A DNA stretch of 64,000 nt from contig JAUNHC010000021.1 of NCBI GenBank assembly GCA_030524175.1, forward strand, positions 1 to 64,000, read 5' to 3'. The notes under the pieces are model-generated. The model saw only the letters and a list, made by a program, of their open reading frames with translations, made no database searches and was not told the origin of the DNA. Every line of letters starts with the position of its first letter. The stretch's first letter is position 1. A program made the translations under genes and the position numbers. Shown here in pieces: positions 35,191-43,714 of the stretch. This stretch comes from Eubacteriales bacterium (GTDB lineage Bacteria > Bacillota > Clostridia > Lachnospirales > Lachnospiraceae).

Positions 35191-36132
35191 TCATTTTTTT
35201 AGGTTCTTGTAATCCTCTATATTTTCTCCGGTAAGTATGGCCACATCCAGAATTTCATCTTCTCCCTGCAGCCCATCTTCGGCATCAGCCATTATATATT
35301 TAACCGTCTCATAGCCAATCTCATAACCGTCCTGTGCTGCCAAAACAGCCATATTTCCGTCCAAGACCTCCTTGATGGCATCTTCCTGCACATCAATAGA
35401 AGCAATCTGTATCCCCGTCCCTTCCAGACTCTCCATGAGACCAAGACCGGTGACCGCACTTGTAGCCATAATTCCGGTTAAGTCCTCATTAGCCTCCAGA
35501 ATTTCCTTTACTCTTTTGTCTGAAATTTTCTTATTGCTGTAACCGGTCTCCACAAAGGCTATCTGGATTTGTGAATGCTTTCTTATGTAATCCCGGAATC
35601 CCTCCAGTCTTTGATGATGGGAATCCTGATCCAGCTTCCCGGTGACGATCCCCACCTTGCCCTTACCGCCGATTTTTTCCGCCAGGACCTCTGCCAGCTC
35701 ATATCCTGCTTTTCTGTTATCGATCCCGATATAAGGCACATCATAGTCCAGAATCCTGGTGTCATAGGCATACACAGGTATCCCCTTTTTCTCCGCTTCC
35801 TCAATATAAGAATTATGATTGGAATCAATGGGAGAAACCGCAATGGCATTTACATTTTTCTTTATAAGATCCTGAAGCATTCTCTGCTGAAGAACTGCAT
35901 TTTCCTCTGTGTCAGGATAGAGAATCGTAAGCTGTACCCCCAGCTCCTGTGCCGCCTTCTCCATCCCGGAGCACACAGTGAGCCAGTATTCACTGGAACG
36001 TGACTTTGTCACAACTCCAATGGTAAAGGGAGGATCCTCAGACTGCTCCTCCTTCTCATATCCGCAGCCCCAAAGAACGGCTGAACACAGAAACAATATA
36101 AGCCCTATGGCTGTCTTATTTCTTATTTTCAT
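35191..36132 (-). CDS. Orphan sugar-binding lipoprotein (Peripla_BP_4)
   Basis: A 313-residue ribose/inositol-type binding protein. A lipoprotein signal is visible (KIRNKTAIGLILFLCSAVLWGC, lipidated Cys near 23). The body has TIGVVTKSRSSEYWLTVCSG, AIAVSPIDSN, YAYDTRI, YIGIDNRKAGYELAEVL and a hinge near IASIDVQEDA. No ABC ATPase or permease lies nearby; the neighbours are a sodium symporter and a two-component system. It therefore more likely feeds the YesM-type kinase than a transporter. The ribosome site is weak (CAGGGTG). Confidence 0.85.
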   Translation of the reverse strand: MKIRNKTAIGLILFLCSAVLWGCGYEKEEQSEDPPFTIGVVTKSRSSEYWLTVCSGMEKAAQELGVQLTILYPDTEENAVLQQRMLQDLIKKNVNAIAVSPIDSNHNSYIEEAEKKGIPVYAYDTRILDYDVPYIGIDNRKAGYELAEVLAEKIGGKGKVGIVTGKLDQDSHHQRLEGFRDYIRKHSQIQIAFVETGYSNKKISDKRVKEILEANEDLTGIMATSAVTGLGLMESLEGTGIQIASIDVQEDAIKEVLDGNMAVLAAQDGYEIGYETVKYIMADAEDGLQGEDEILDVAILTGENIEDYKNLKK

Positions 36133-36348
36133 TTTTCACACCCTGCTGCCCTTTTTTCATTCATTGTCAGAAGAATTAAGTGGCTGAAACGGCCCTCTGT
36201 CATCGGTATTCTTAGATTATACGTTTTTTCTTCTGTAAAAACAAGAACCCGGATTCGAGTTTTGGCTCAAAACCGGGGTCGTGTCAGTTTTCTTTCGGAC
36301 CAGTTCCTGTATGAACAGTCACCCGGTCTGTCTTATTTTTATATATAT

Positions 36349-37500
36349 TTACCAAAGATTTCTGTAAATCTGCGCTACGTCCGCCTCAGTCACTTCTCTT
36401 TGGGTATTCTGGGGACTTCCGCTGTCCATGGCGTCTTTTGCCATTTTTTCTATTGACTGGAAGAATTGTTCTTTATCAATTCCGTACTCTGCCAGAGTAG
36501 GAGTATCTAATTCTGCACACATTTCTTCCACTGCTTTGAGGAATTTCACGGCAGCTTCTTCATCACTGTCACTGCCGTCTGCTGCCCCTACAGCCCGGCC
36601 CAGCTCTCCAAAGCGGGGATATGCCCCTTCCAGGGCAAAGGTCAGGCACTCCTTCAGGAGCATTGCATTGGAGAGACCATGTGCCACATGGAAAAGAGCT
36701 CCGATGGGGCGGCTCATCCCGTGCACAAGGGTTACGGAGGCATTGTTAAAAGCGATTCCTGCTTCTAACGCTGCAACAGACATCTGTTCTCTTGCTGTCA
36801 CATTCTTTCCGTCTTTATAAGCAGCGGGAAGATATTTAAAAATTCTTTTTACTGCCGATAAGGCAAATGTATCGGACAGGGTCTGTGCTTTTCTGGAGGT
36901 AAAGGCTTCAATGGCATGGGTGAGAGCATCAAGGCCTGTTGCAGCTGTAATTTTAGGAGGTGCAGTCATTGTAAACTGAGGGTCAATAACAGCCAGGGAG
37001 GGCATAAGTACCTGACCTTTCAGAAGCATTTTAATATCCTTCACGGTGTCTGTGATAATGGTAAACTGAGTGGCTTCTGAGCCGGTTCCTGCTGTGGTGG
37101 GAATTGCAGCCATAGGCGGAGTTGGTACGGAGATCACCTTGCCCATGTAATCAGAAATACTTCCTCCGTTTGTCACAAGTGCGCCGATGGCTTTCATAGA
37201 GTCCATAGGAGTTCCGCCCCCGAGAGCAATGAGGAAATCACAGCCTTCATTGCGGTATAATTCCAGCCCGCCCTCGATCATAGTATCGGTAGGTTCACCG
37301 TTGATCTCTGAATAGACGGCATATTCCACTCCCTGATTCTTCAGGGCTGCTTCCAGTACAGAAACATTCCCAAGGTCGATCATAACCTTATCGGTGACGA
37401 TCAATGCTTTCTTTCCCATTTCTTTAAAATATGTTTCCGCCATATCAAGTGCGCCGGAACCGCTGATGATCTGTCCTGGTATTATAAATTCTCTTGCCAT
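36349..37500 (-). CDS. Iron-containing alcohol dehydrogenase
   Basis: A 383-residue group III alcohol dehydrogenase. NAD loop GGGTPMDSMKAIGAL near 98-112, PTTAGTGSEAT near 139-149, and metal ligands in GLDALTHAIEAF (Asp, His near 195-199) and in HGMSRPIGALFHVAHG (two His near 264-278). Enzymes of this family reduce aldehydes such as lactaldehyde, succinate semialdehyde or malonate semialdehyde. It sits between iolB and the binding-protein gene in the inositol cluster, where IolA is absent, so malonate semialdehyde reduction to 3-hydroxypropionate is a reasonable guess. It starts 27 bp after iolB. Confidence 0.88.
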   Translation of the reverse strand: MAREFIIPGQIISGSGALDMAETYFKEMGKKALIVTDKVMIDLGNVSVLEAALKNQGVEYAVYSEINGEPTDTMIEGGLELYRNEGCDFLIALGGGTPMDSMKAIGALVTNGGSISDYMGKVISVPTPPMAAIPTTAGTGSEATQFTIITDTVKDIKMLLKGQVLMPSLAVIDPQFTMTAPPKITAATGLDALTHAIEAFTSRKAQTLSDTFALSAVKRIFKYLPAAYKDGKNVTAREQMSVAALEAGIAFNNASVTLVHGMSRPIGALFHVAHGLSNAMLLKECLTFALEGAYPRFGELGRAVGAADGSDSDEEAAVKFLKAVEEMCAELDTPTLAEYGIDKEQFFQSIEKMAKDAMDSGSPQNTQREVTEADVAQIYRNLW

Positions 37501-37527
37501 AATCTTTTCTCCTTTTCTATTTGAAGG

Positions 37528-38313
37528 CTATTCTGCATCGTGCAGCCAAGTATACCGCTCATCCTCACATCTGTCTGTCTGAAGCCATGGATTCCCATCC
37601 AAATGACGGATCATCCAGCAGGTGTACATCTGAAACCCCGGAGCTGCTGCCTGGGGATGAAGCTCTCCCCCCGGAATGGCGGAGAAGCTGCCGTCTGTAC
37701 TCTTAAAAACCTGATCCCCTACAAAACTTGCCCCGAATCCTTCAGGACGGTCAAATTTAAAATAGTATGTCTCAGGCTGGGGATGTCTGTGGGGCAGATA
37801 TCCTGACCAATTTCCCTTGTCATTGAGGACTTCCCCAAGAACCATGTTAGACCAGGGGGCAATGTCGTGGTCAAAAATTGTATTTACACGTCTTTTTGCA
37901 ACATTCCCGAATTTACCCACACTTGAATAATTCCAGGGAGCGTCCTTTGGCGCATAAAGCTTTGCCCCAAAAGTATTCCTGTTCTTTGTGGCCTGAACCA
38001 GAACTTCCGTCTCAGCCATTGCCTTCACCACTACGGAATCCCCTGTGCACACATGTACACACCATGGCCCTTGTGTAAAAACATCTTTCCTGGACACAGT
38101 CTTCTCCTGTCCGTCCCACTTAAAATTCACTTTTCCGGAGAGAAGAAGCACTGCCACCTCTTCTCCCTCTCTGCCGAAGGTTCTCTCATCACCGTCTCCC
38201 ATACGGTAAACGCGGATGTCCATCATCATGTCTCTGTATTCATTGTGATATGTAGTTAAAATCTGCTCACCTTTTTCGTCAAATCCAGGGTAGCCGAACA
38301 CTTTTTTCTCCAT
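37528..38313 (-). CDS. iolB: 5-deoxy-glucuronate isomerase
   Basis: Converts 5-deoxy-glucuronate to 5-dehydro-2-deoxygluconate. 261 residues, double cupin. The metal-site pattern HRHPQPETYYFKF near 170-182 and GGELHPQAAAPGFQMY near 218-233 are characteristic. The ATG at 38313 lies 15 bp after the iolD stop with GAGAGG upstream; the frame is open further but overlaps iolD and is not coding. Confidence 0.93.
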   Translation of the reverse strand: MEKKVFGYPGFDEKGEQILTTYHNEYRDMMMDIRVYRMGDGDERTFGREGEEVAVLLLSGKVNFKWDGQEKTVSRKDVFTQGPWCVHVCTGDSVVVKAMAETEVLVQATKNRNTFGAKLYAPKDAPWNYSSVGKFGNVAKRRVNTIFDHDIAPWSNMVLGEVLNDKGNWSGYLPHRHPQPETYYFKFDRPEGFGASFVGDQVFKSTDGSFSAIPGGELHPQAAAPGFQMYTCWMIRHLDGNPWLQTDRCEDERYTWLHDAE

Positions 38314-38327
38314 CTTGCACACCTCTC

Positions 38328-40259
38328 TTAATAATCTCTTGCTTCTCTTCTGCCTTCCAGCACACCTTCGCAGGCTGTCCGCACGCTTTCCTTCTCTGAG
38401 GTAGTAGCGATACCTACATTCCACCAGGATTCATAACCATCCGTCATGGTCTTTGGTATCACCTTCAGGTCAAAGAGGCAGGCAGTGTCCTGTTTTTTGG
38501 CATCCTGAAGTGCCTCTTCCAATTCTTTGATGGTCTTGCAGGTGTAGGTCTTAAGTCCATAGCCCTGACCGATCTTGGCATAATCCACAGGAATAAGATC
38601 CCCGCATGGCTTCTTGCCGTCTGTGTAACGGAATTCTGTAGCCAGGCTTCCGATGCCATGGTTCATTTCCAGGTTGTTGATACATCCGAATCCGCAATTA
38701 TCAAATACTAAGATATTTACCTTCTGTCTTTCCTGCATGATAGTCATGATCTCGCTGTGAAGCATCTGGAAGCTGGAATCCCCCACAACACAGTAAACTT
38801 CATTGTCAGGCTCCGCAAATTTCACCCCCAGGGTGGCTGCCACTTCATATCCCATGCAGGAATAGCCGTATTCTGCATGATAACCGCCCCGCTTATCTGT
38901 TGTCCACACGCGCTGCATACAGCTTGGAAGGCTGCCCCCTGCTGTGATGATAGTTGCATCTGCATCAATATTTCTGCGGATTGCTGCCAGCGCTGCTGTC
39001 TGAGTGATTTTTCCGTCTGTAAGCTTCACAAACTCCGGAATGGTTCTTGGGTCTCTGGCCTTGATCATTGGTTCGAAATCATCGCCTGTGTAGGCAATAT
39101 TAGCCAGACGGTCCATTTCCTTATCCCACACAGCCTTGGCTTCCTGAATTTCCCCGGTATAGGCGGACACATAAAGTCTCTCTCTCAGTTTGTCTCCAAG
39201 AGCCTGGACTGTAGCCTTTGCATCTCCCACTGCCTTTACAGCATCCATCTTATATGCATGGTATCTTGAGTTGTTAATGGTAACAAATTTTATATTTTCG
39301 TTTAAGAACAATCTTTTAGAGCTGGTGGTAAAATCAGATAAACGTGACCCAATGGCGATCACCACATCAGCATCCCTTGCAATCACATTGGATGCATAAG
39401 TTCCTGTGACGCCCACACCGCCCAGACAGTAAGGATGGCCGGAACGGCAGGCACTTTTTCCTCCCTGAGTTTCTCCGAAGGGGATCCTGAACTCTTCGCA
39501 GAATTTTTCGATCGCCTCTCCTGCTTCTGAGAAACGTGCCCCTCCGCCCACTATTACCATAGGCTTCTTTGCACCGGCAATGATCTCTGCCACGTCCTCA
39601 AGCTCTTCCTCCACAGCTACAGGGCGGGTGATCCGGTGTACACGTTTCTGGAAGAAATAGTCAGGATAATCATAAGATTCTCCCTCTACATCCTGGCAAA
39701 GCCCAATACAGCAGGCCCCAGTCTCAGCGGGATCTGTGAGCACTCTCATGGCATTGATCAAAGCCGTCATGATCTGTTCCGGACGAGTGATACGGTCCCA
39801 GTATTTACAAACCGGCTTGAAAGCATCGTTTGTGGTCACTGCCAGGCTGCTGCTTTGCTCTAACTGCTGCAGCACCGGGTCAGGCTGACGTGAGGCAAAG
39901 GTATCTGCGGGGAAAACAAGCAGCGGTATATTGTTCACCGTAGCAGTTGCACATGCAGTCACCATATTTGCCGCTCCCGGGCCTACGGAAGATGCACAGG
40001 GAATGATCCTTCTGCGGTTACTCTGTTTTGCAAAGGCAGTTGCCACATGGCACATACCCTGTTCATTTCTTCCCTGGAGAACACGGAGCTGTCCCGGATT
40101 TGTATCAAGAGCCTCCCCCAGTCCCACTGCAATGCCGTGTCCGAAAATAGTAAAAAACCCTTCTACAAACTTTGTTTCTTTTCCGTCAAAGGAAACATAT
40201 TGATTATCTAAAAATTTTACAATTGCCTGTGCAACTGTCATTCTTGTTGTCTTTGTCAT
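38328..40259 (-). CDS. iolD: 3D-trihydroxycyclohexane-1,2-dione hydrolase
   Basis: A ThDP-dependent enzyme opening the ring to 5-deoxy-glucuronate. 643 residues, the family's usual length. N-terminal half with FTIFGHGIAVGLGEALD and ASSVGPGAANMVTACA; central nucleotide-like domain with GGGARFSEAGEAIE; ThDP motif GDSSFQML through NCGFGCINN near 500-530. Ribosome site AAAGGAAG. Middle gene of the iolC-iolD-iolB run. Confidence 0.95.
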   Translation of the reverse strand: MTKTTRMTVAQAIVKFLDNQYVSFDGKETKFVEGFFTIFGHGIAVGLGEALDTNPGQLRVLQGRNEQGMCHVATAFAKQSNRRRIIPCASSVGPGAANMVTACATATVNNIPLLVFPADTFASRQPDPVLQQLEQSSSLAVTTNDAFKPVCKYWDRITRPEQIMTALINAMRVLTDPAETGACCIGLCQDVEGESYDYPDYFFQKRVHRITRPVAVEEELEDVAEIIAGAKKPMVIVGGGARFSEAGEAIEKFCEEFRIPFGETQGGKSACRSGHPYCLGGVGVTGTYASNVIARDADVVIAIGSRLSDFTTSSKRLFLNENIKFVTINNSRYHAYKMDAVKAVGDAKATVQALGDKLRERLYVSAYTGEIQEAKAVWDKEMDRLANIAYTGDDFEPMIKARDPRTIPEFVKLTDGKITQTAALAAIRRNIDADATIITAGGSLPSCMQRVWTTDKRGGYHAEYGYSCMGYEVAATLGVKFAEPDNEVYCVVGDSSFQMLHSEIMTIMQERQKVNILVFDNCGFGCINNLEMNHGIGSLATEFRYTDGKKPCGDLIPVDYAKIGQGYGLKTYTCKTIKELEEALQDAKKQDTACLFDLKVIPKTMTDGYESWWNVGIATTSEKESVRTACEGVLEGRREARDY

Positions 40260-40387
40260 GATTCTGACTTCCTTTCTTTTCTGTTATCCCAACTGGCCTA
40301 GCGGCATTATATGGGTTTCATCGCATGAGGCTCATTATGTTAGATACCCATTAATATTAGGACTCATTATATGGTTTCATCTATGGA

Positions 40388-41422
40388 TTACACTCTGGCG
40401 ATCATTTCACCGAATTTTTCTTTCTCTTCTCTTATGAAGGCATGCACCTCGTCCGGTCCCGGAAGGGAATCGGAGCAATTATTGCTTCGCACCATCATGG
40501 ATGCTTCTGCTGATCCAAACTCCAGACAATCGATGACTTCCCAGCCCTGATACAGACCGTACAGAAATCCTGAACCATAACCATCACCGCCTCCAAAGCC
40601 TTTTCTTGCCTCTACAGGGAATGGTTTGATGGAAAATTTCTGACCATCGTTGGTGTAAGCGGTGGAGCCTTTCATGCCATGCTTGATCACCACGATTTTT
40701 GCTTGATATCCCTGCCAGTATTCGGAAGACTGTTCATCTGTCATTCCCGGCTGGATCAGTCTTTCAGTCAGGTCAAATTCTTCTCTGGAACCCATAATAA
40801 TATCGGCTTCCTTAGCAACAATAGAATAATAGATTGAAATTTCATCCTGGTTTTTCCAGTTATATTCCCGGTAATCAATATCAAAAATAACCTTGGTATC
40901 GTTCTTCTTTGCCAGCAACACTGCTTTTATGGCAGCCTCTCTGGAAGGACTTTCTGCCAGGGCTGTGCCTGATATGAGGATTGCTTTTGCCGATTTAATG
41001 TAGTCCTCGTCAATATCCTCCACTGACAGTTGAAGGTCTGCTATTTTATTACGATACATCAGTATGTTGCTTTCCTTGGGGGACAGCATTTCCGTGAAGG
41101 TAAGCCCAAGCTTTTCTCCTCCTGTGCATTTTGAGATATGGGAAGTGTCAATACCCTGCTCATCGAAATAATCAACTACAAATTCTCCGAATTGGTCATC
41201 GGAAACCTTGCCGATAAATCCGGCCTTCATGCCGTGTCTTGTCACACCCACAGCAATGTTGGCCGGGGAGCCCCCTACAAATTTCTCAAAGGTATGTACC
41301 TTTTTCAGAGGCTTGAATTCCTCTTTTACCTGGTCGTTGTAAGCCGGGTTAAAATCAATTGCCACACGTCCTAATAAAATAATGTCTAATGGTCTTGTTT
41401 CATCAAATGTAATATACCTCAT
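40388..41422 (-). CDS. iolC: 5-dehydro-2-deoxygluconokinase
   Basis: Phosphorylates 5-dehydro-2-deoxygluconate with ATP. 344 residues, PfkB family. N-terminal LDIILLGRVAIDFNPAYNDQ, FVGGSPANIAVGVTRHG near 49-65, and C-terminal anion-hole/catalytic stretch GFGGGDGYGSGFLYGLYQGW near 280-299 (the family GAGD is GGGD here). The start at 41422 (MRYITFDETRP) has AGGAGGAG upstream. First gene of the main inositol transcript, behind the promoter at 41549-41577. Confidence 0.93.
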   Translation of the reverse strand: MRYITFDETRPLDIILLGRVAIDFNPAYNDQVKEEFKPLKKVHTFEKFVGGSPANIAVGVTRHGMKAGFIGKVSDDQFGEFVVDYFDEQGIDTSHISKCTGGEKLGLTFTEMLSPKESNILMYRNKIADLQLSVEDIDEDYIKSAKAILISGTALAESPSREAAIKAVLLAKKNDTKVIFDIDYREYNWKNQDEISIYYSIVAKEADIIMGSREEFDLTERLIQPGMTDEQSSEYWQGYQAKIVVIKHGMKGSTAYTNDGQKFSIKPFPVEARKGFGGGDGYGSGFLYGLYQGWEVIDCLEFGSAEASMMVRSNNCSDSLPGPDEVHAFIREEKEKFGEMIARV

Positions 41423-41517
41423 CCTTACTTCTCCTCCTGTTTCTGGCCCTGCCACTTCAATCTTCAGCCCTCACATCCTGCTGCCCTGAATTGATCGTGT
41501 GCAATATATGTTTTTCG

Positions 41518-41581
41518 TGTGCTATTATGTGCTTTTCTTTGTATACACATAATAGCACATATAATTTATGTGTGCAAGCAC
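41518..41581 (-). promoter_or_regulatory. iol promoter overlapped by an inverted-repeat operator
   Basis: On the minus strand TTGCAC (41577-41572) and TATTAT (41554-41549) are spaced by 17 bp. The -10 lies inside CACATAATAGCACA (41546-41559, plus-strand reading), whose exact 14-bp reverse complement TGTGCTATTATGTG is at 41518-41531, just past the expected start of transcription. The palindrome TGTGCACA lies upstream at 41611-41618. This fits repression by the LacI-type protein encoded upstream, or an RNA hairpin in the leader. The rest of 41423-41943 holds the terminators at 41708-41802 and no ORF. Confidence 0.65.
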
Positions 41582-41707
41582 TTTTCAATTTTCTCTGCAC
41601 ACTTCTATGATGTGCACAAGAATCCTTGCATTCATTTGTGAGAGTTTCACAATCATTTAGCACGCTTTCACACGCTTTTTTAGTGTAACAGATTTGACTA
41701 CTCCCTT

Positions 41708-41802
41708 ATTCACAAACTTGAACGCAGAAAAGAACTATAAGTCTGTTCCTCTTCATTCATAAACTTGGACGTAAAAAAAGGAACTGTAAGTCTGTTCCTC
41801 TT
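41708..41802 (-). terminator. Duplicated terminator between the LacI-type gene and iolC
   Basis: Two diverged copies of a segment of about 47 bp (41708-41753 and 41755-41802). On the minus strand each has a GAAC...GTTC hairpin around AGACTTA: AGGAAC/GTTCCT followed by seven T in the copy nearer the regulator, and GAAC/GTTC followed by TTTT in the other. They isolate iolC from regulator transcription. Confidence 0.6.
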
Positions 41803-41943
41803 TCTGCCATATCCCGGGGGCGGTTTCTGCCAAGTACCGCCGGAATTAATGGCTGAAAATAAACAGATCTTCAGTTCCTTTTAATTTTACAATGAAAATA
41901 ATTCACTTATATCCATTAAAACAGTTCAAGAAAATTGTTATTG

Positions 41944-42978
41944 CTACAAATTATACTTTGTCCTGATAGTAATATCAGTGTATCGGTACTCTTTTTTTAT
42001 TTCTTTTCCTTTTAGCAGTTTGGATGCAAGCAAGAACGGAGGACGGTATCCTTGCTCATAGCCATTTTGATCAATAAGAAAGTCCACTACATCTTCCTCC
42101 AATGCTATTCTGTTAACAGGAGTTAAATCATATATGATCACATAAGGACGTCTCTCCAGCTTCATATTGCTGAAGGCACGCTGCACTCCGGCCTGGCCTC
42201 CTGAAACCACAAATATACCATTGATTTCCGGAAAGGAGAGCATAGCGTTTGTTATAATTTTCTCCACTTCTTCGCTCTGGTCAAAACTGCTCTGCACTCC
42301 CAGAAGTTCCATCTGAGGAAAAGATTTTTTCATCTCTTCCACAAAACCGTCCACACGCTGACTGTTCACACTATTGGAAAAGTATCCTGTGATAACAAGA
42401 ATTTTCCCCTTCTCTTTTGTCATCAAGGCCATGAGTCCCGCTGCTGTCCGCCCGCTTTTTCTGTTATCCAGACCTACATAGCACGCACGTTTGGTACCGA
42501 TAATATCTGAGTTAAAAGTAACAACAGGAATATTTTTCTCTGCCGCCAACTCATTAAGTCTCTCGCGGACACGGTTGCTCTCCACAGGCATAATGGCAAG
42601 ACCTTCTATCCCCTGGGATTCCAGCTCAGCTAACGCTTTCAGCTGTTCTTCCTCGTCAACACCTTCACTTTCCTTTACCAACAGTTCTACTCCTCTGTCC
42701 CTAAGCTCCCTCTGTGCATCCTGGATCCCATGCTTCACATCCTTCATAAATGAAGTTTCTGATAACAGTGTGATCACGCCTATCTTTCTTATTTCCCCCG
42801 GCAATACTTTTTCTGTTCTTAAGCGCCGGCTTTTAGGAACATAGCCAATCTCATTGGCAATGGCCCAGATTTTTTCTGATACCTCGGGGTTTACACGGCC
42901 TCTCTCATTGAGCGCCCGGTCAACGGTTCCCCGGGAAACCCCCGCAATCTCTGCTATCTGCTGTATTGTCCCAGCCAT
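41944..42978 (-). CDS. LacI-family transcriptional regulator
   Basis: A 344-residue repressor-type regulator. Helix-turn-helix at 1-55 (TIQQIAEIAGVSRGTVDRAL, then NEIGYVPKSRR). The effector domain is Peripla_BP_4-like, as in ribose/inositol binding proteins (GLAIMPVESNRVRERL, YVGLDNRKSGRTAAGL, FVVSGGQAGVQRAF). It likely senses inositol or a pathway product and controls iolC onward; the dyad at 41518-41559 is the candidate site. AGGAGG lies 5 bp before ATG. Confidence 0.88.
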   Translation of the reverse strand: MAGTIQQIAEIAGVSRGTVDRALNERGRVNPEVSEKIWAIANEIGYVPKSRRLRTEKVLPGEIRKIGVITLLSETSFMKDVKHGIQDAQRELRDRGVELLVKESEGVDEEEQLKALAELESQGIEGLAIMPVESNRVRERLNELAAEKNIPVVTFNSDIIGTKRACYVGLDNRKSGRTAAGLMALMTKEKGKILVITGYFSNSVNSQRVDGFVEEMKKSFPQMELLGVQSSFDQSEEVEKIITNAMLSFPEINGIFVVSGGQAGVQRAFSNMKLERRPYVIIYDLTPVNRIALEEDVVDFLIDQNGYEQGYRPPFLLASKLLKGKEIKKEYRYTDITIRTKYNL

Positions 42979-43407
42979 ATCCTACCTCCTGAACTCACTC
43001 TTTACAATATCCATTGTATATCCCGGCATAACGTAGTTTAGAGCATAAATTGCACACTTTTTCTATAAAAGCACGCATTTTTAACTATTATAAATCCTTT
43101 TATATAGCATGTCCACGGCATTTCATATATTTTTTGCCGTTATTTTTACCAGTTTTTAAAGCATATTTTTATGAATAATGCACAGTAATCAGTTTGTTGA
43201 AATTTGTGCTATTGTTAATTTTCCCACTAAAATCATATCTCACTGTGAATTTATCCAGATAGGCTTCTGTTTCCGGATAAATTTTTATATCATTTTCCCA
43301 TAGTCAAATTCTGTTTTTCCTCTTAGAATAAGGGCATACAAAAGACGTGACAATATAAGCCGGTCAATGCTGCTGAAGGCAGTACCGTCCGGGAAAGGGG
43401 ATTTTTT
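42979..43407. other. Divergent intergenic region, LacI-type gene / small ORF
   Basis: An AT-rich region. A hairpin at about 43246-43284 (TTTATCC/GGATAAA followed by TTTTT) looks like a plus-strand terminator with no gene before it. Downstream lie a plus-strand promoter (43301-43329) and a leader with CCGG...CCGG and CTGC/GCAG pairing (about 43360-43393). No ORF is supported in 42979-43400. Confidence 0.4.
43301..43329 (+). promoter_or_regulatory. Possible promoter of the small ORF
   Basis: TAGTCA (43301-43306) and TAGAAT (43324-43329) are separated by 17 bp; transcription would start near 43336, leaving a leader of about 70 nt. Confidence 0.35.
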
Positions 43408-43548
43408 ATGAGTAATTTTTTTCAGAGCTTAATCGCTGTAAGAATGAATGAATTAAAAACAAGTCCGGTAAAATCAGCATCCGACGCTGGAAAAACAGTG
43501 AGACAGAACGCTTCTGCACCACGTAAGAAGATAGTTCCGTCCTGTTAA
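43408..43548 (+). CDS. 46-residue basic peptide, unknown
   Basis: A short ORF, MSNFFQSLIAVRMNELKTSP and onward, ending ...RKKIVPSC. Net charge is positive; the N-terminus could form an amphipathic helix; there is no signal peptide. AAAGGGG lies 8 bp before the ATG. It has its own possible promoter and a strong terminator 15 bp after the stop, so the unit is complete and independent. It is divergent from the LacI-type gene and convergent with the aldolase. It may be a real small protein or a dual-function small RNA. No family is recognised. Confidence 0.4.
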   Translation: MSNFFQSLIAVRMNELKTSPVKSASDAGKTVRQNASAPRKKIVPSC

Positions 43549-43562
43549 TATATACCTCCATA

Positions 43563-43597
43563 AAAAAAGACCTGCCCTTTAGTGGCCGGTCTTTTTT
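43563..43597. terminator. Bidirectional terminator, small ORF / aldolase
   Basis: AAAAAAGACC-T-GCC pairs with GGC-C-GGTCTTTTTT, a stem with one mismatch and A/T runs on both sides, so it can stop both the plus-strand small ORF and the minus-strand aldolase transcript. The part 43598-43714 shows no gene. Confidence 0.8.
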
Positions 43598-43714
43598 ACT
43601 GCTGTGCTTCTTTTGTTTTAAATTACCATTCATCAAAACTTCCGGATTCTTTTGTCACTTCACAGAATATAAACTTCAGACGGCAAACTTCCGGCTGCAG
43701 TTCAATGAGGTATA

